Source of the DNA: Beroe forskalii
Taxonomy: Eukaryota > Ctenophora > Nuda > Beroida > Beroidae
Assembly: GCA_011033025.1 (NCBI GenBank)
Contig: WFMF01000050.1
Span: forward strand, 248,001-312,000
Reading direction: 5' to 3'
Length of the DNA stretch: 64,000 nucleotides
The position numbers were made by a program, and so were the translations under genes. The notes below the pieces were generated by a model that worked only from the letters and a program-made list of their open reading frames with translations, made no database searches and was not told the DNA's origin. Shown piece by piece: positions 45,901 to 59,227 of the stretch; within the stretch, counting starts at the first letter, position 1, and each line of letters begins with the position of its first letter.

Positions 45901-48900
45901 TTTCCTTGCCCTGGGCTATATGCTAATATTTCTATTGTTTTTCCTTGCCCTGGGCTATATGCTAATATTTCTATTGTTTTTCCTTGCCCTGGGCTATATG
46001 CTAATATTTCTATTGTTTTTCCTTGCCCTGGGCTATATGCTAATATTTCTATTGTTTTTTTTCTTGCCCTGGGCTATATGCTAATATTTCTATTGTTTTT
46101 CCTTGCCCTGGGCTATATGCTAATATTTCTATTGTTTTTCCTTGCCCTGGGCTATATGCTAATATTTCTATTGTTTTTCCTTGCCCTGGGCTATATGCTA
46201 ATATTTCTATTGTTTTTCTTGCCCTGGACTATATGCTTATATTTCTATTGTTTTTCCTTGCCCTGGGCTATATGCTAATATTTCTATTGTTTTTCCTTGC
46301 CCTGGGCTATGCTAATATTTCTATTGTTTTTCCTTGCCCTGGGCTGTATATTTCTATTGTTTTTCCTTGCCCTGGGCTATGCTATATTTATTGTTTTTTT
46401 TGCCCCTAATATTTATTGTTTTTCCTTGCCCTGGGCTATATGCTAATATTTCTATTGTTTTTCCTTGCCCTGGGCTATATGCTAATATTTCTATTGTTTT
46501 TCCTTGCCCTGGGCTATATGCTAATATTTCTATTGTTTTTCCTTGCCCTGGGCTATATGCTAATATTTCTATTGTTTTTCCTTGCCCTGGGCTATATGCT
46601 AATATTTCTATTGTTTTTCCTTGCCCTGGGCTATATGCTAATATTTCTATTGTTTTTCCTTGCCCTGGGCTATATGCTAATATTTCTATTGTTTTTTCCC
46701 TTGCCGTTTTTCCGCCCTGGGCTATATGCTAATATTTCTATTGTTTTTCCTTGCCCTGGGCTATATGCTAATATTTCTATTGTTTTCCTTGCCCCTGGGC
46801 TATATGCTAATATTTCTATTGTTTCTTTGCCCTGGGCTATATGCTAATATTTCTATTGTTTTCCTTGCCCTGGGCTATATGCTAATATTTTATTGTTTTT
46901 CCTTGCCCTGGGCTATATATGCTAATATTTCTATTGTTTTTCCTTGCCCTGGGCTATATGCTAATATTTTCATTGTTTTTCCTTGCCCCATTGTTTTATA
47001 TGCCGCTATATTTCTATTGTTTTTCCTTGCCCTGGGCTATATGCTAATATTTCTATTGTTTTTCCTTGCCCTGGGCTATATGCTAATATTTCTATTGTTT
47101 TTCCTTGCCCTGGGCTATATGCTAATATTTCTGTTGTTTTTCCTTGCCTGGGCTATATGCTAATATTTCTATTGTTTTTCCTTGCCCTGGGCTATATGCT
47201 AATATTTCTATTGTTTTTCCTTGCCCTGGGCTATATGCTAATATTTCTATTGTTTTTCCTTGCCCTGGGCTATATGCTAATATTTCTATTGTTTTTCCCG
47301 CCTGGGCTATATATGCTAATATTTCTATTGTTTTTCCTTGCCCTTATATGTTTATTTCTATTGTTTTTCCTTGTCCTGGGATATATGCTAATATTTCTAT
47401 TGTTTTTCCTTGCCCTGGGCTATTTGCTAATATTTCTATTGTTTTTTCCTTGCCCTGGGCTATATGCTAATATTTCCATTGTTTTTCTCTGCCTTGGGCT
47501 ATATGCTAATATTTCTATTGTTTTTCCTTGCCCTGGGCTATATGCTAATATTTCTATTGTTTTTCCTTGCCCTGGGCTATATGCTGGTTATTTCATTGTT
47601 TTTCCTTGCCCTGGGCTATATGCTAATATTTCTATTGTTTTTCCTTGCCCTGGGCTATATGCTAATATTTCTATTGTTTTTCCTTGCCCTGGGCTATATG
47701 CTAATATTTCTATTGTTTTTCCTTGCCCTGGGCTATATGCTAATATTTCTATTGTTTTTCCTTGCCCTGGGCTTATATGCTAATATTTTTATTGTTTTCC
47801 TTGCCCTGGGCTATATGTTAATATTTCTATTGTTTTTCCTTGCCCTGGGCTATATGCTAATATTTCTATTTGTTTTTCTTGCCCTGGGCTATATGCTAAT
47901 ATTTCTATTGTTTTTCCTTGCCCTGGGCTATATGCTAATATTTCTATTGTTTTTCCTTGCCCTGGGCTATATGCTAATATTTCTATTGTTTTTCCTTGCC
48001 CTGGGCTATATGCTAATATTTCTATTGTTTTTCCTTGCCCTGGAGTATATGCTAATATTTCTATTGTTTTTCCTTGCCCTGGGCTATATGCTAATATTTT
48101 TATTGTTTTTCCTTGCCCTGGGCTATATGCTAATATTTCTATTGTTTTTCCTTGCCCTGGGCTATATGCTAATATTTCTATTGTTTTTCCTTGCCCTGGG
48201 CTATATATGCTAATATTTCTATTGTTTTTCCTTGCCCTGGGCTATATGCTAATATTTCTATTGTTTTTCCTTGCCCTGGGCTATATGCTAATATTTCTAT
48301 TGTTTTTTTGCCCTGGGCTGCCCATATGCTAATATTTCTATTGTTTTTCCTGCCCTGGGCTATATTAATATTTCTATTGTTTTTCCTTGCCCTGGGCTAT
48401 ATGCTAATATTTCTATTGTTTTTCCTTGCCCTGGGCTATATGCTAATATTTCTATTGTTTTTCCTTGCCCTGGGCTATATGCTAATATTTCTATTGTTTT
48501 TCCTTGCCCTGGGCTATATGCTAATATTTCTATTGTTTTTCCTTGCCCTGGGCTATATGCTAATATTTCTATTGTTTTTCTTTGCCCTGGGCTATATGCT
48601 AATATTTCTATTGTTTTTCCTTGCCCTGGGCTATATGCTAATATTTCTATTGTTTTTCCTTGCCCTGGGCTATATGCTAATATTTCTATTGTTTTTCCTT
48701 GCCCTGGGCTATATGCTAATATTTCTATTGTTTTTCCTTGCCCTGGGCTATATGCTAATATTTCTATTGTTTTTCCTTGCCCTGGGCTATATGCTAATAT
48801 TTCTATTGTTTTTCCTTGCCCTGGGCTATATGCTAATATTTCTATTGTTTTTCCTTGCCCTGGGCTATATGCTAATATTTCTATTGTTTTTCCTTGCCCT

Positions 48901-50730
48901 GGGCTATATGCTAATATTTCTATTGTTTTTCCTTGCCCTGGGCTATATGCTAATATTTCTATTGTTTTTCTTTGCCCTGGGCTATATGCTAATATTTCTA
49001 TTGTTTTTCCTTGCCCTGGGCTATATGCTAATATTTCTATTGTTTTTCCTTGCCCTGGGCTATATGCTAATATTTCTATTGTTTTTCCTTGCCCTGGGCT
49101 ATATGCTAATATTTCTATTGTTTTTTCTTTGCCCTGGGCTATATGCTAATATTTCTATTGTTTTCCTTGCCCTGGGCTATATGCTAATATTTCTATTGTT
49201 TTTCCTTGCCTGGGCTATATGCTAATATTTCTATTGTTTTTCCTTGCCCTGGGCTATATGCTAATATTTCTATTGTTTTTCCTTGCCCTGGGCTATATGC
49301 TAATATTTCTATTGTTTTTCCTTGCCCTGGGCTATATGCTAATATTTCTATTGTTTTTCCTTGCCCTGGGCTATATGCTAATATTTCTATTGTTTTTCCT
49401 TGCCCTGGGCTATATGCTAATATTTCTATTGTTTTTCCTTGCCCTGGGCTATATGCTAATATTTCTATTGTTTTTCCTTGCCCTGGGCTATATGCTAATA
49501 TTTCTATTGTTTTTCCTTGCCCTGGGCTATATGCTAATATTTCTATTGTTTTTCCTTGCCCTGGGCTATATGCTAATATTTCTATTGTTTTTCCTTGCCC
49601 TGGGCTATATGCTAATATTTCTATTGTTTTTTTTCTATTGTTTTTCCATATATGACTATATGTATTATTTCTATTGTTTTTCTTTGCCCTGGGCTATATG
49701 CTAATATTTCTATTGTTTTTCCTTGCCCTGGGCTATACCCTAATATTTCTATTGTTTTTCATAGCCCTGGGGTATATGTTAATATTTATATTTTTTTTTC
49801 CTTGCCCTGGGCTATATGCTAATATTTCTATTGTTTTTCCTTGCCCTGCTATATGCTAATATTTCTATTGTTTTTACTTGCTCCGGGCTATATGCTAATA
49901 TTTCTATTGTTTTTTTCCTTGCCCTGGGCTATATGCTAATATTTCTATTGTTTTTCCTTGCCCTGGGCTATATGCTAATATTTCTATTGTTTTTCCTTGC
50001 CCTGGGCTATATGCTAATATTTCTATTGTTTTTCCTTGCCCTGGGCTATATGCTAATATTTCTATTGTTTTTCCTTGCCCTGGGCTATATGCTAATATTT
50101 CTATTGTTTTCCTTGCCCTGGGCTATATGCTAATATTTCTATTGTTTTTCCTTGCCCTGGGCTATATGCTAATATTTCTATTGTTTTTCCTTGCCCTGGG
50201 CTATATGCTAATATTTCTATTGTTTTTCCTTGGCCTGGGCTATATGCTAATATTTCTATTGTTTTTCCTTGCCCTGGGCTATATGCTAATATTTCTATTG
50301 TTCATTACCTGCCCTGTGCTATATGCTGATATTTCTATTGTTTTTCCTTGCCCTGGGCTATATGCTAATATTTCTATTGTTTTCCTTGCCCTGGGCTATA
50401 TGCTAATATTTCTATTGTTTTTCCTTGCCCTGGGCTATATGCTAATATTTCTATTGTTTTTACTTGCCCTGGGCTATATGCTAATATTTCTATTGTTTTT
50501 CCTTGCCCTGGGCCATATGCTAATATTTCTATTGTTTTTCCTTGCCCTGTGCTATATGCTAATATTTCTATTGTTTTTGCTTGCCCTGGGCTATATGCTA
50601 ATATTTCTATTGTTTTTCCTTGCCCTGGGCTATATGCTAATATTTCTATTGTTTTTTTCTTGCCCTGGGCTATATGCTAATATTTCCATTGTTTTTCCTT
50701 ATTTCCATTGTTTTTTTTTGCACTGGGCTA
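42925..50730 (+). repeat. 39-bp satellite, array 2
   Basis: About 200 copies of the same 39-bp unit in one orientation, with scattered substitutions and homopolymer indels. The first units repeat the variant order found near the start of array 1 (..TATTATTTTTCCTTGCCCTG, TTTTTACTTGCCCTTGGC..). The last unit ends GCACTGGGCTA at 50730, where copia sequence begins. Confidence 0.98.
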
Positions 50731-52704
50731 AACTGGTTGAGAACTATACCCAACAATGCAGCTGATGACGAAATTGTTGGAGCTGTGGTCATGGGATTAT
50801 CAGCTTCCCAAACTAGAGATGGAGCTCTAGATATAGTCCTCGATATAAATGAGAGTGAACTGTACCCAGACACAGGCATGAGCCGATTGGAAGAATCTGG
50901 GAAAAGCGAAGCAAATTCTCAAGCAGACACAAAGCCAGTAATGACAGCTAGTCCAAAAGGGATAAGGACAGTTCCAGGACTAGTTTTGATACTAAAAAGC
51001 TTAGAAAGTAAGTTTGGGATGAATGAAGAAGAGAAGGTCTTCAGACACTATGAAGAATTTGAGAATATCAAGCGAGACGCATCTATGTCAATGAAAGAGT
51101 ACATTATCAAATTTGAATCATCTCTACGGAAACTCACAGAAGATGGAGTAACAATGAATGATGCAATTCTTTCTTACAGACTGCTAAAGGGAGCAGCATT
51201 GGGAGAGGATGAAAAGATTGTGAGGACTTCTGTTTTAGATATGACTCTAGAAGAAATGAAGAAAACATTACTCAAGGCTTCAGACGTGGTTATCTGTACT
51301 TCAAGTAAATCAAAATCAGTAACCCCAAAAATCAAAGTTGTTAAAGAGGAACCAATAGAGATCTTGTATGGAAAACACATGCAATATGAACCTGAAGAAG
51401 ACTCAAGTCATCAAGATGACTATTATAGCTACAAGAACAGTATAAACTGGGAAGAAGATCATACTCAAGAGATGCACAGCCAAGAGGAGCATGAAAATGA
51501 ACCAGAGAGTAGGGAGATTTATTACAACTATTCTAGAGGTCAAAGGAATGGATACCCTCAAAGGGGATCTCAATATCAGAGAGGAAGAAAGAGAGGACCT
51601 AACTTTGATAGAGACCAACCTAAGATACACAGGAGCACACCAAGAAGAAACAGTTTTGACAGATCATCAGGACAGGTTTCAGGATGCCATATTTGCAAGT
51701 GCATCATGCACTGGGCAAGAGAATGTCCATACAAGGAACAGATCAACCAGCCAGTGAAAAGGAAGGAAGATAAATCAGAAGTCATTCTGAAAGTTGATTC
51801 AGTTATGATGGATGATGACGAACAACTTATCTACTTGGCAAGTGAAACAAAGAATCTAGCACTGATAGACAGTGGAGCTTCGAAAACTGTATGTGGGAAG
51901 AAATGGTTCGAGATCTATGAGAACAGTCTTCCACAACAGGAAAGGAGAAAAATCAGAGAGGAGAATAATACAAGTCATTTCAAGTTTGGAGACTCAAAGC
52001 CAGTTAAATCAGATGTTGTGAAAGTAATTCCAGTAGACCTCTGTGGAAAGAAAGTTCAGATAAAAGCTAATATTGTGGAGAATGATGTACCACTGCTGAT
52101 ATCTAGACATACACTGTCTGAAGCTAAAGCCAATCTCAATTTTGAACATGGGATCCTTGAAATTCAGGGGAAACCACAGACCCTTATAACAACATCATCG
52201 GGACACCTGGCAATACCAGTTGCCAAGACTGAGAAAGACCTGAAAAAGGATGCTGAGGAAATATTCTTAGAATGTGAAACTCACGATAAAGAAGCTGCAA
52301 AAATAGCAGTTAAGCTTCACAGATATTTTGGACATGCACATAAGGACAGGTTGATCAAATTCGTGAATAAGACAGACCATCATCAGAAGGATGAAATCAG
52401 CAAAGAGCTTAAGAAGTTGGATTGTGATTTGTGCAAAAAGCATGGAAGGGAAACACCAAAGCCCAAGACATGCCTGCCTATGGCTGACAAGTTCAATGAA
52501 ACAGTAGCGATGGACCTCAAATTTCTGGATGACAAAGAGATAATACTGCACAGTATTGATCTTCTGACAAGATTTTCAACAGCAGTGCTGATAAGAAGCA
52601 AAGAAAGTGAGGTTATAATTGAGAATTTCTTCAAATCTTGGATAGCAATCTTTGGTAGACCAAAAAGACTCTCTTTGACAATGGAAAAGAGTTTTGCAGT
52701 GTAG
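50731..52704 (+). pseudogene. Copia gag-protease-integrase (N-terminal part)
   Basis: A continuous frame whose first 19 codons (from 50674) are satellite sequence and not native. From 50731 it reads as copia-type gag (NWLRTIPNNAADDEIVGAVV, then helical to about 51290), a basic stretch, the CCHC zinc knuckle CX2CX4HX4C at 51685-51726, the aspartic protease IDSGAS at 51865-51882, the gag-pre-integrase/HHCC region (HRYFGHAH..LDCDLCKKHG, 52318-52445) and the first catalytic Asp of integrase (VAMDLKF, about 52509). It then leaves frame and stops at 52704. The native gag start is lost. Confidence 0.9.
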
Positions 52705-55361
52705 CCTTTGTGGACATGTGCCGTCATCTGGATATTGAGTCGATGACAACAGCAGCATTCTCTCCATTTAGCAATGGAGTAGTGGAAAGGCACAATGGTC
52801 TCCTTGCTGAAATGGTTCACAAAATCAAAGAAGATACCAAGTGTTCCACTGAAATCGCACTATGCTGGGCAGTTAATGCAAAAAACAACATGTGTAACGC
52901 TTACGGATTTTCCCCTCAGCAACTAGTCCTTGGATACAATTCAGCTCCTCCAGGACTTGATGATCAAACAGTTAAGCTAAGTCAACTGGACAGTGAAACC
53001 TGCAGCAAAATGGTTGCAGACAACATTAATGCTTTGCATGAGTCACGGCAAGCATTCCTCATGGCACAAAACTCAGACAGACTTAAACGGGCAATGAAGG
53101 ACAAAGTGTACAGTTCATACGAAACCAGATATTTCCCAGGTGATAAAGTATACTACAAAACTACTGGAAAATCCTGGAGAGGACCCGGTATTGTTATCGG
53201 ACAATACCAAAAGTTGGTGCTGATCAAAACAGGAGGACTCTTTGTTAGAGTTCATCCCTCAAGGATAAAACTGAGTGAGGAAGCAGATAGAGAAATTAAC
53301 TGCAACGCTGAAAAATCAGATGACAAAGAGGGGTCTGAAAGAGATGAGAATGACAAAAGTTCTAGCGAGGATTCTGAGTCGGATTCAGATAGTGATACAG
53401 AAGATGAGTACCAGAGAGATGACCAGGACACCCAGAGATTGAACGAGGAAGCTGTGTCCGGCACAGTAGAGGAGCAAGAGGAAAGAGTCAGTGATAGAGA
53501 AGCTAGTAGTAGTGTGACATGGAAAGATGTGGTGACAGATCCTAAGAAGCAGAGAATCGTCCTGAAAGAGGGAGATGAAGTTAGATATAAGGCTACAGAG
53601 AGAGATGATTACAAAGAGGTGACTATCTTAGGAAATGCTGGAAGAATTACAAGTAAAAGCAGTGTCAACAAGGACAGATACAATGTAATGTCCCCAGGAG
53701 GAACAAAGAGCTCAATATTCGCTGACAGAGTAGAAAACCTCCAAATAAAAAATATTGATATTGACGAAATCAACAATGTTACATGCATTGAAGGAGAAGA
53801 AGGGGTGTTCTTCACAAAAACACCTGATACTAAGATGCTTATAAAGTTGAGAGAAGCCAAAGAAGCTGAAATAGAAAATTTCAAGAAATTCGATGTCTTT
53901 GAAGAAGTTGCAATCGAGAGTTGCCAAAGACCACAGGACATAGTTTCTAGCAGATGGATCATCCAGGAGAAGCCTGACGGACGAGTTAAAGCAAGACTGT
54001 GTGCAAGAGGTTTTGAAGAAAAGGACTCATCTCTAGCAGTTGATGCACCTACTGCAGACAAATCCTCTATCAGGATATTTCTGACCCTTACCTCCACACT
54101 TGGATGGCAATCAGGATCACTAGACGTGAAATCAGCCTTTCTTCAGAGCCACCAACTTAAGAGGACAGTATTCCTGAAACCTCCCAAAGATATTAAAAAG
54201 GAAGGAGTGATTTGGAAAATCACAAAGCCCATTTATGGGTTGAAAGACTCAGCAATGAACTGGTACAAGACTCTAAAGCACGACCTCATCAAATTAGGAT
54301 GCATTCAGTCAATCCTGGATCCAACAGTATTTAGATATTACAGTGGCAATCAACTGATTGGGATATTCATTTGTCACGTGGACGATTTCCTTTATAGCAT
54401 CGGGAACCCAAACTTCCAGAATCATGTGATTGACAAATTGAAAAACAGATATGAAATCAGTTCGCAAAACCACGGAACATTTGATTATGTTGGACTCAAC
54501 CTGAAACAAGACCAAGAAGGTACCACTCTGAGCCAAAGTGCTTTTGCTGAGAAAGTAGCACCTGTGCACCTAGCGAGGACAGACAGAAGCCCTGACGATT
54601 TACTGACAGCTAAAGAGAAAACTCTTTACCAAGGCTTGCTTGGGAAGATTAACTGGTTATCTCACCAGAGTCGGCCAGACCTATCATTTCAAGCATACAC
54701 ATACTCTTTGTGTGCTCAGAACCCTACAATGGAAAATCTGAAAGGTTTGAACAAAGTGATTTCTAACATTCAGAATGGACCACAGAGTTTAAGATTTTCT
54801 AAACTCGATGCGAAAAGTCTGCAGATTGTGTGTTTCTCAGACGCCTCATTGGCAAACATGGAACCCAACAAGACGAACAGTGGAGAAGGATACCTGACTT
54901 TCCTGAGTGATGAGACAGGAAAGTGTGCTCTTATAAACTGGCGGAGTAAAAAGATCAAGAGAGTCGTACACAGCACCATAGCATCAGAATGTCTGAGCCT
55001 GGTGGATGCTATAGGCGATGCATGTTATGTACGGAATATAGTAGAGGAGATTCTGTACAAAAACCCAAGGAAGAAAGATATTCCCATTCATATGTACACG
55101 GATAGCAAGCAGCTATTCAGAGCGATCTCATCCACTCACATGGTGAATGAGAAATTACTGAGACTCAACATTGCTGAAGTAAAGCAGATAGTGAACGATG
55201 AAAATGAGAATCTGAGTGTATATTGGATTCCAACAAAGATGATGTTGAGTGACTGCTTAACGAAGCTGGGAGCGTCATCTGAAAAGTTAGCAAACGTCAT
55301 GGAACAGGGTAGGTTAGAGTTGGAAGAAATCTACCAAAACAGGGCATGCCTCAATGATTGA
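52671..55361 (+). pseudogene. Copia integrase (C-terminal part), reverse transcriptase and RNase H
   Basis: The pol reading resumes one frame over at about 52671 with DNGKEF (second catalytic Asp), then PFSNGVVERHN (catalytic Glu). A strongly acidic, serine-rich tract follows (about 53290-53490). Reverse transcriptase runs from RWIIQEKPDGRVKARL (53953) through SLDVKSAFLQ to CHVDDFL (54376-54396), where HVDD replaces the usual YVDD. RNase H has FSDASLAN (54835), ASECL and YTDSKQL (55096). The stop is at 55359-55361. Apart from the frameshift the frame is intact, so the insertion is fairly young. Confidence 0.92.
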
Positions 55362-55511
55362 TAGAGTTTAAAACGACGTCCATGCCCAGGGGAGTACGAC
55401 GTTAAAAGAAAGCCCCTGAGAAGCTCCAGCTTAGCTGTCGAGGAGAAGAAACTTTAAAGACCAGATTATGTTAAATTATTTTTAATGCATTTGTTTGAAA
55501 GACTTTCAGTT

Positions 55512-55763
55512 AAAAGGAAAAGCGGGAAGTCTGTTTCACCTGATACTAACCAGACTACATCCCCTATAGGATGCCCTTTATGATATAGTAACACCTACCT
55601 GAGAGAATCAAGCTACACCTTCAGTTCCTACATCCTAGCTGCGAGATATCTGAGACAATTCTATAAGTATCATATTTGCTATTTAGTTTATTCCCCTTTA
55701 ACTCCGTTTTATCATTTGTCTACATCGGGTAGGGGTGATATCATTCGGGAAGTGGGACAAACA
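55512..55763 (+). repeat. Copia polypurine tract and probable 3' LTR
   Basis: Purine run AAAAGGAAAAGCGGGAAG (about 55514-55531) precedes TGTTTCACC (55533). GGGACAAACA ends at 55763, giving TGTTT..AAACA termini and an LTR of about 231 bp. The boundary is tentative because the 5' LTR is absent. Confidence 0.45.
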
Positions 55764-56912
55764 CATATAATATGATATATAATTATTATTTATAATTTCT
55801 GCTGTTTTTCGTTAATTCAGCCTGTATTTTATTTATTTATTAATTTTAATTAAATTATTTCGTAATGCTATGGATATTTGGCAGCTACTTTATTTCGAAG
55901 TGCTATTTGATTTCAATTAAATCTAATTTAATCAACCTTGTTGAAGTTGTACCAAAGGTGATATTCAAGTTATTAGACAGATATTTCCCTCACCAGCAAC
56001 GCAAAGCAATTGATATTAAGTTCGTATAACTACCTAAAACCTAAAATTTATTTGTATTAGGTTACTTAAATTATTACGTCATGTTACCTTTTTAATATTA
56101 TAATGATATATGTATATTTGCTTTTATGTTGTATATATGGTTCTTATTTTTATACCTAGTTAGGTACTAACCTATTTATAATTCATCACATTCATAATAT
56201 GTTACCTAATTTTCATTGATGATGTTTGGTTGAAATGGTGTAAAATATAACATTCTATTGTTTTATTAACATTCTATTGTTTTATTAACATAATATAAAC
56301 TGATCCATAACCCCTGTTCCTTCTAAGAATTTAACATATAGAGCCCCTTGGCTGTGGAATAGTTTCACTCAAATTCTGGACCTAGGGAAATTTGGCTTAG
56401 ATAGTGATGAGAATTGTGTAAAAAATCTCCGAAGAGAGTAAAATATTATACAGCTCGAGTAAGCACCAGACATTCATAATGAATGGTGTATCGCAATAAC
56501 AATAAATAACAATAAATTAATATCTGATAACAATAAATTGATCTGATATGAATAAAATATATGTGCAATGGTTTCAGGAAGGACAAGGAATATGAAAAAA
56601 GGGTAAGGAATGTTTGCAGTTTTAGAAACCCTATTGAAATGTGAATAAATTAAAACTGAAATATTACAACACTCCAAGTGTGGATCCAATATTAAAAAAA
56701 AGAAAACTAAAACCCCTTGCCTATGTCAATGTCAAAAAGTAAATGCAAACATCCAAAAATATATAAATATGTTTTATATGGATTAGAAAACTCAATAACA
56801 ATCATAATATAAAATGACTCAATTAAAAACTCTCAACAACAAATTATGAGGGTTTTAAGGGGCAAACTTCCACATCCAAAACTAGTAATCAGTTTTAGGT
56901 ATGAGATTTAAA
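55764..56912. other. AT-rich sequence, no recognisable gene
   Basis: Very AT-rich, with a short direct repeat (ACATTCTATTGTTTTATTA twice near 56250). Nothing else is seen. Confidence 0.6.
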
Positions 56913-57011
56913 TCAAGTGTCCATTTCAGATGTTTTTCCACTGGGCTTGCCTCTATAGCCCCTGAGTGAAATGACACATGTCTTGAGAAGGTCAAATCTG
57001 AGACGTCTCCT
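56913..57011 (-). pseudogene. Retroelement polyprotein C-terminal fragment, part 2
   Basis: The minus strand reads RRRLRFDLLKTCVISLRGYRGK, which resembles the closing helix (R.L.F.LLR..I..LRG.R) of reverse-transcriptase-type retroelement polyproteins common in cnidarians and other invertebrates. Its upstream part lies at 59228-59579, on the far side of the 2.2-kb insertion. Confidence 0.5.
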
Positions 57012-59227
57012 AGAAGTTCGACTTGCCCTTTTTGAGAATTTTATAGGGTTAACTAAACAAGCTACTGCTTGCCCCTGTAACAACTCACACATTTCATACA
57101 TATCAAGACTGGGTAGTATAAAGTTTGGTAACATATTGTCAAAATAACGGAGTCAAACCCTGTAACATGTGCTGAGATATTCAAGTTTGAAAAAAGCATT
57201 CAATGTTACAGGTGCACGAGTTACAGGTTCGATTTCAGCAGCCCATATCTCTTTTCCTGAGGTCGTTAGGATTATGCAACTTTTTTAGACTGGGTAGTAT
57301 AGGAATTATCTTTTAAAAGCTGATTTGTGATACATGTGGCAAATTATTATCACTCTGTTACAGGTGGATTAAAAGGCCATGTTGAAAATCAGATGCTAAA
57401 AATATGATATTTTGCCGCACCCAACATATAACTAATTGAGCTAGAAGGTTGAAATTTGCCAAATTGTTGATTTTTGTTACGTTTTGAAGTGTCAATTCGA
57501 AACTTTGTTCCTAACACCACTGTTACAGGTGCAGAAACCTTTCAAAAATGCCAATTATTTCAATCCTTAAATATTGGCTAGTAAGCTTGTAAATTGCCCA
57601 GTGTCATCCATTTATAGCAGATTTCCAACCAAAAACATGTAATTGCATGAAAAACCGACTGTTGCAGGTTAATAACCTTGTTACAGGTGTTGAGGCTTCT
57701 TCATAGTTCCTCTTAGAATGCCTTTATTTCTGCCCCTGTAACAAATGTGAACAAAGCCAAAATTATCACACACTGTGCAGAAGGCTTTGTCTAATTGTCT
57801 TAAGCAATATTTTCGATTATAAACTTCGTTACAGGTGTAAATCATTTGTTTAAAGTTCGTGCAAATAATCCATTTAAGATTTTGCTTTCTTAATTGGAAA
57901 TTGGCAATCAAGGGGTCAATTATAACAAAACTATCATGCAATTCACATGCCTATTATGTCGTTCTGATGTTACAGATGGTTAATGAATCCAAAAACCGTG
58001 TTACAGGTGCCAAAAACATCGCTAATATGAGGAATTTGGGTGTCACCTGTAACACTGTTCAAATATCTAAGAGCTAACTAGGCTGATTGAGTCATTATCT
58101 ATCTAGGTCAATTTAACCACAATTTTAGCCACCCCTAACCTCTGTTACAGGTGCAAATGGCAAAGTTTCCATCGCAGGTGACGTTGATGATTTTTTATTA
58201 CAAATACTAGGGTGTTCTATTCTTCCCATGACCTTGAGTAATATGTTTGTTAGGTCAGTAGAACACCTGTAACATGGGGTTTCAACAATATACAGCATGA
58301 TTAACACGATATCTAATGATAAGGATGGGTTTTTAATTATAAAAACATAGATATGTAGAAACAATGTCTTAACATCACTGGTCAAAATGAATGTCTAATG
58401 ATTTTTTGCCAAATTTCGCACCTGTAACAAGGTTTTTTACTCAGAATGTTTTTGCAATAATGAGTTGTCAAAACTAAGTTAATTATCAGCTTTTGACATT
58501 GTTTCAGCCACTTTAAAGAGGTGTTTTACTTACTCTAAATATGTTAAAGAAATTTCACACAGCACCTGTAACAGGGGTTGGGAATGGTTCTTGATACTGT
58601 TACTCACTTCATAGCTGTACAGGGTGCACATCTACCAAGTGGTTTCATCAAAATAACCTGTCAAGCTATCTTAAATGGTAGGGAAATTTAAGGGGGGTTA
58701 TCAGGCACCTGTAACAAGGGTTTTGGGCATCGCCTTTTACTTTAAGTAACAAATACTATATATATGACAGTAAATCAAATGTTTTTGAGTAGAGAAAGTC
58801 TTCATGTATGTTACTATATTAAATTTAAGTCAATTTATTGGTAAATTACGAAATTTATTGCCAAATTAAGGAATTTTACATAAATTGCTGCACCCAAGTT
58901 ACAGGAGTGTGACTAAAATCAATTATCTCATCCTAATTATTCAATCCAATGACTTTACAAGACTCAAAACCATAATTTATAACATAAAATTAAATATCGT
59001 AAGTGTTACAGGTGATTCTAATGCACTATCTGGAGTGAGCTGTTCCACCTGTAACAGAGGGTTTCATATCACCACACTGACCATAGACCATCCATCAAGT
59101 AATAAACTACATATTGGTTTAATTCCGTATGTTTCAGTACACTAGTGACCCTGTAACATTGAATTTATAGTGATATGGTGTGAAAAAACAGGACTCATTT
59201 GCAGAGATAGGGGCAAGTCGAACTTCT
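57012..59227. mobile_element. 2.2-kb segment with about 20 CACCTGTAAC words and 17-bp inverted ends
   Basis: Bounded by AGAAGTTCGACTTGCCC (57012-57028) and its exact complement (59211-59227). Inside, CACCTGTAAC or GTTACAGGTG, or a one-base variant, occurs about twenty times in both orientations at irregular 40-190-bp spacing (for example 57204, 57354, 57522, 57678, 57830, 57998, 58042, 58142, 58263, 58418, 58561, 58707, 59004, 59046). It is followed mostly by A.GG.TTT. No coding region. It separates two parts of one retroelement reading frame, so I read it as an insertion, probably a non-autonomous DNA element. Confidence 0.6.

Larger units (their letters stand above)
50731..55763 (+). mobile_element. 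Ty1/copia retrotransposon, 5'-truncated and frameshifted
   Basis: Domain order gag, protease, integrase, reverse transcriptase, RNase H identifies Ty1/copia. The 5' LTR, primer-binding site and start of gag are missing: satellite array 2 joins directly to gag at 50730/50731. One frameshift splits pol inside the integrase at about 52670. A polypurine tract and a likely 3' LTR follow. With one LTR, a lost promoter and a frameshift, it should not be autonomous. No target-site duplication can be tested. Confidence 0.92.

Noticed and set aside
42917..50765. Long hydrophobic open frames of up to 372 codons in the 39-bp satellite
   Set aside because: They are exact translations of a 39-bp repeat in more than one frame, with a 13-residue period. 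They break wherever a unit has an indel and have no non-repeat part.
38509..55763. 38.5-kb LTR and copia 3' LTR as the two LTRs of one element
   Set aside because: The two candidate LTR sequences do not match (TGTTATATTC against TGTTTCACCT), so they belong to different elements.
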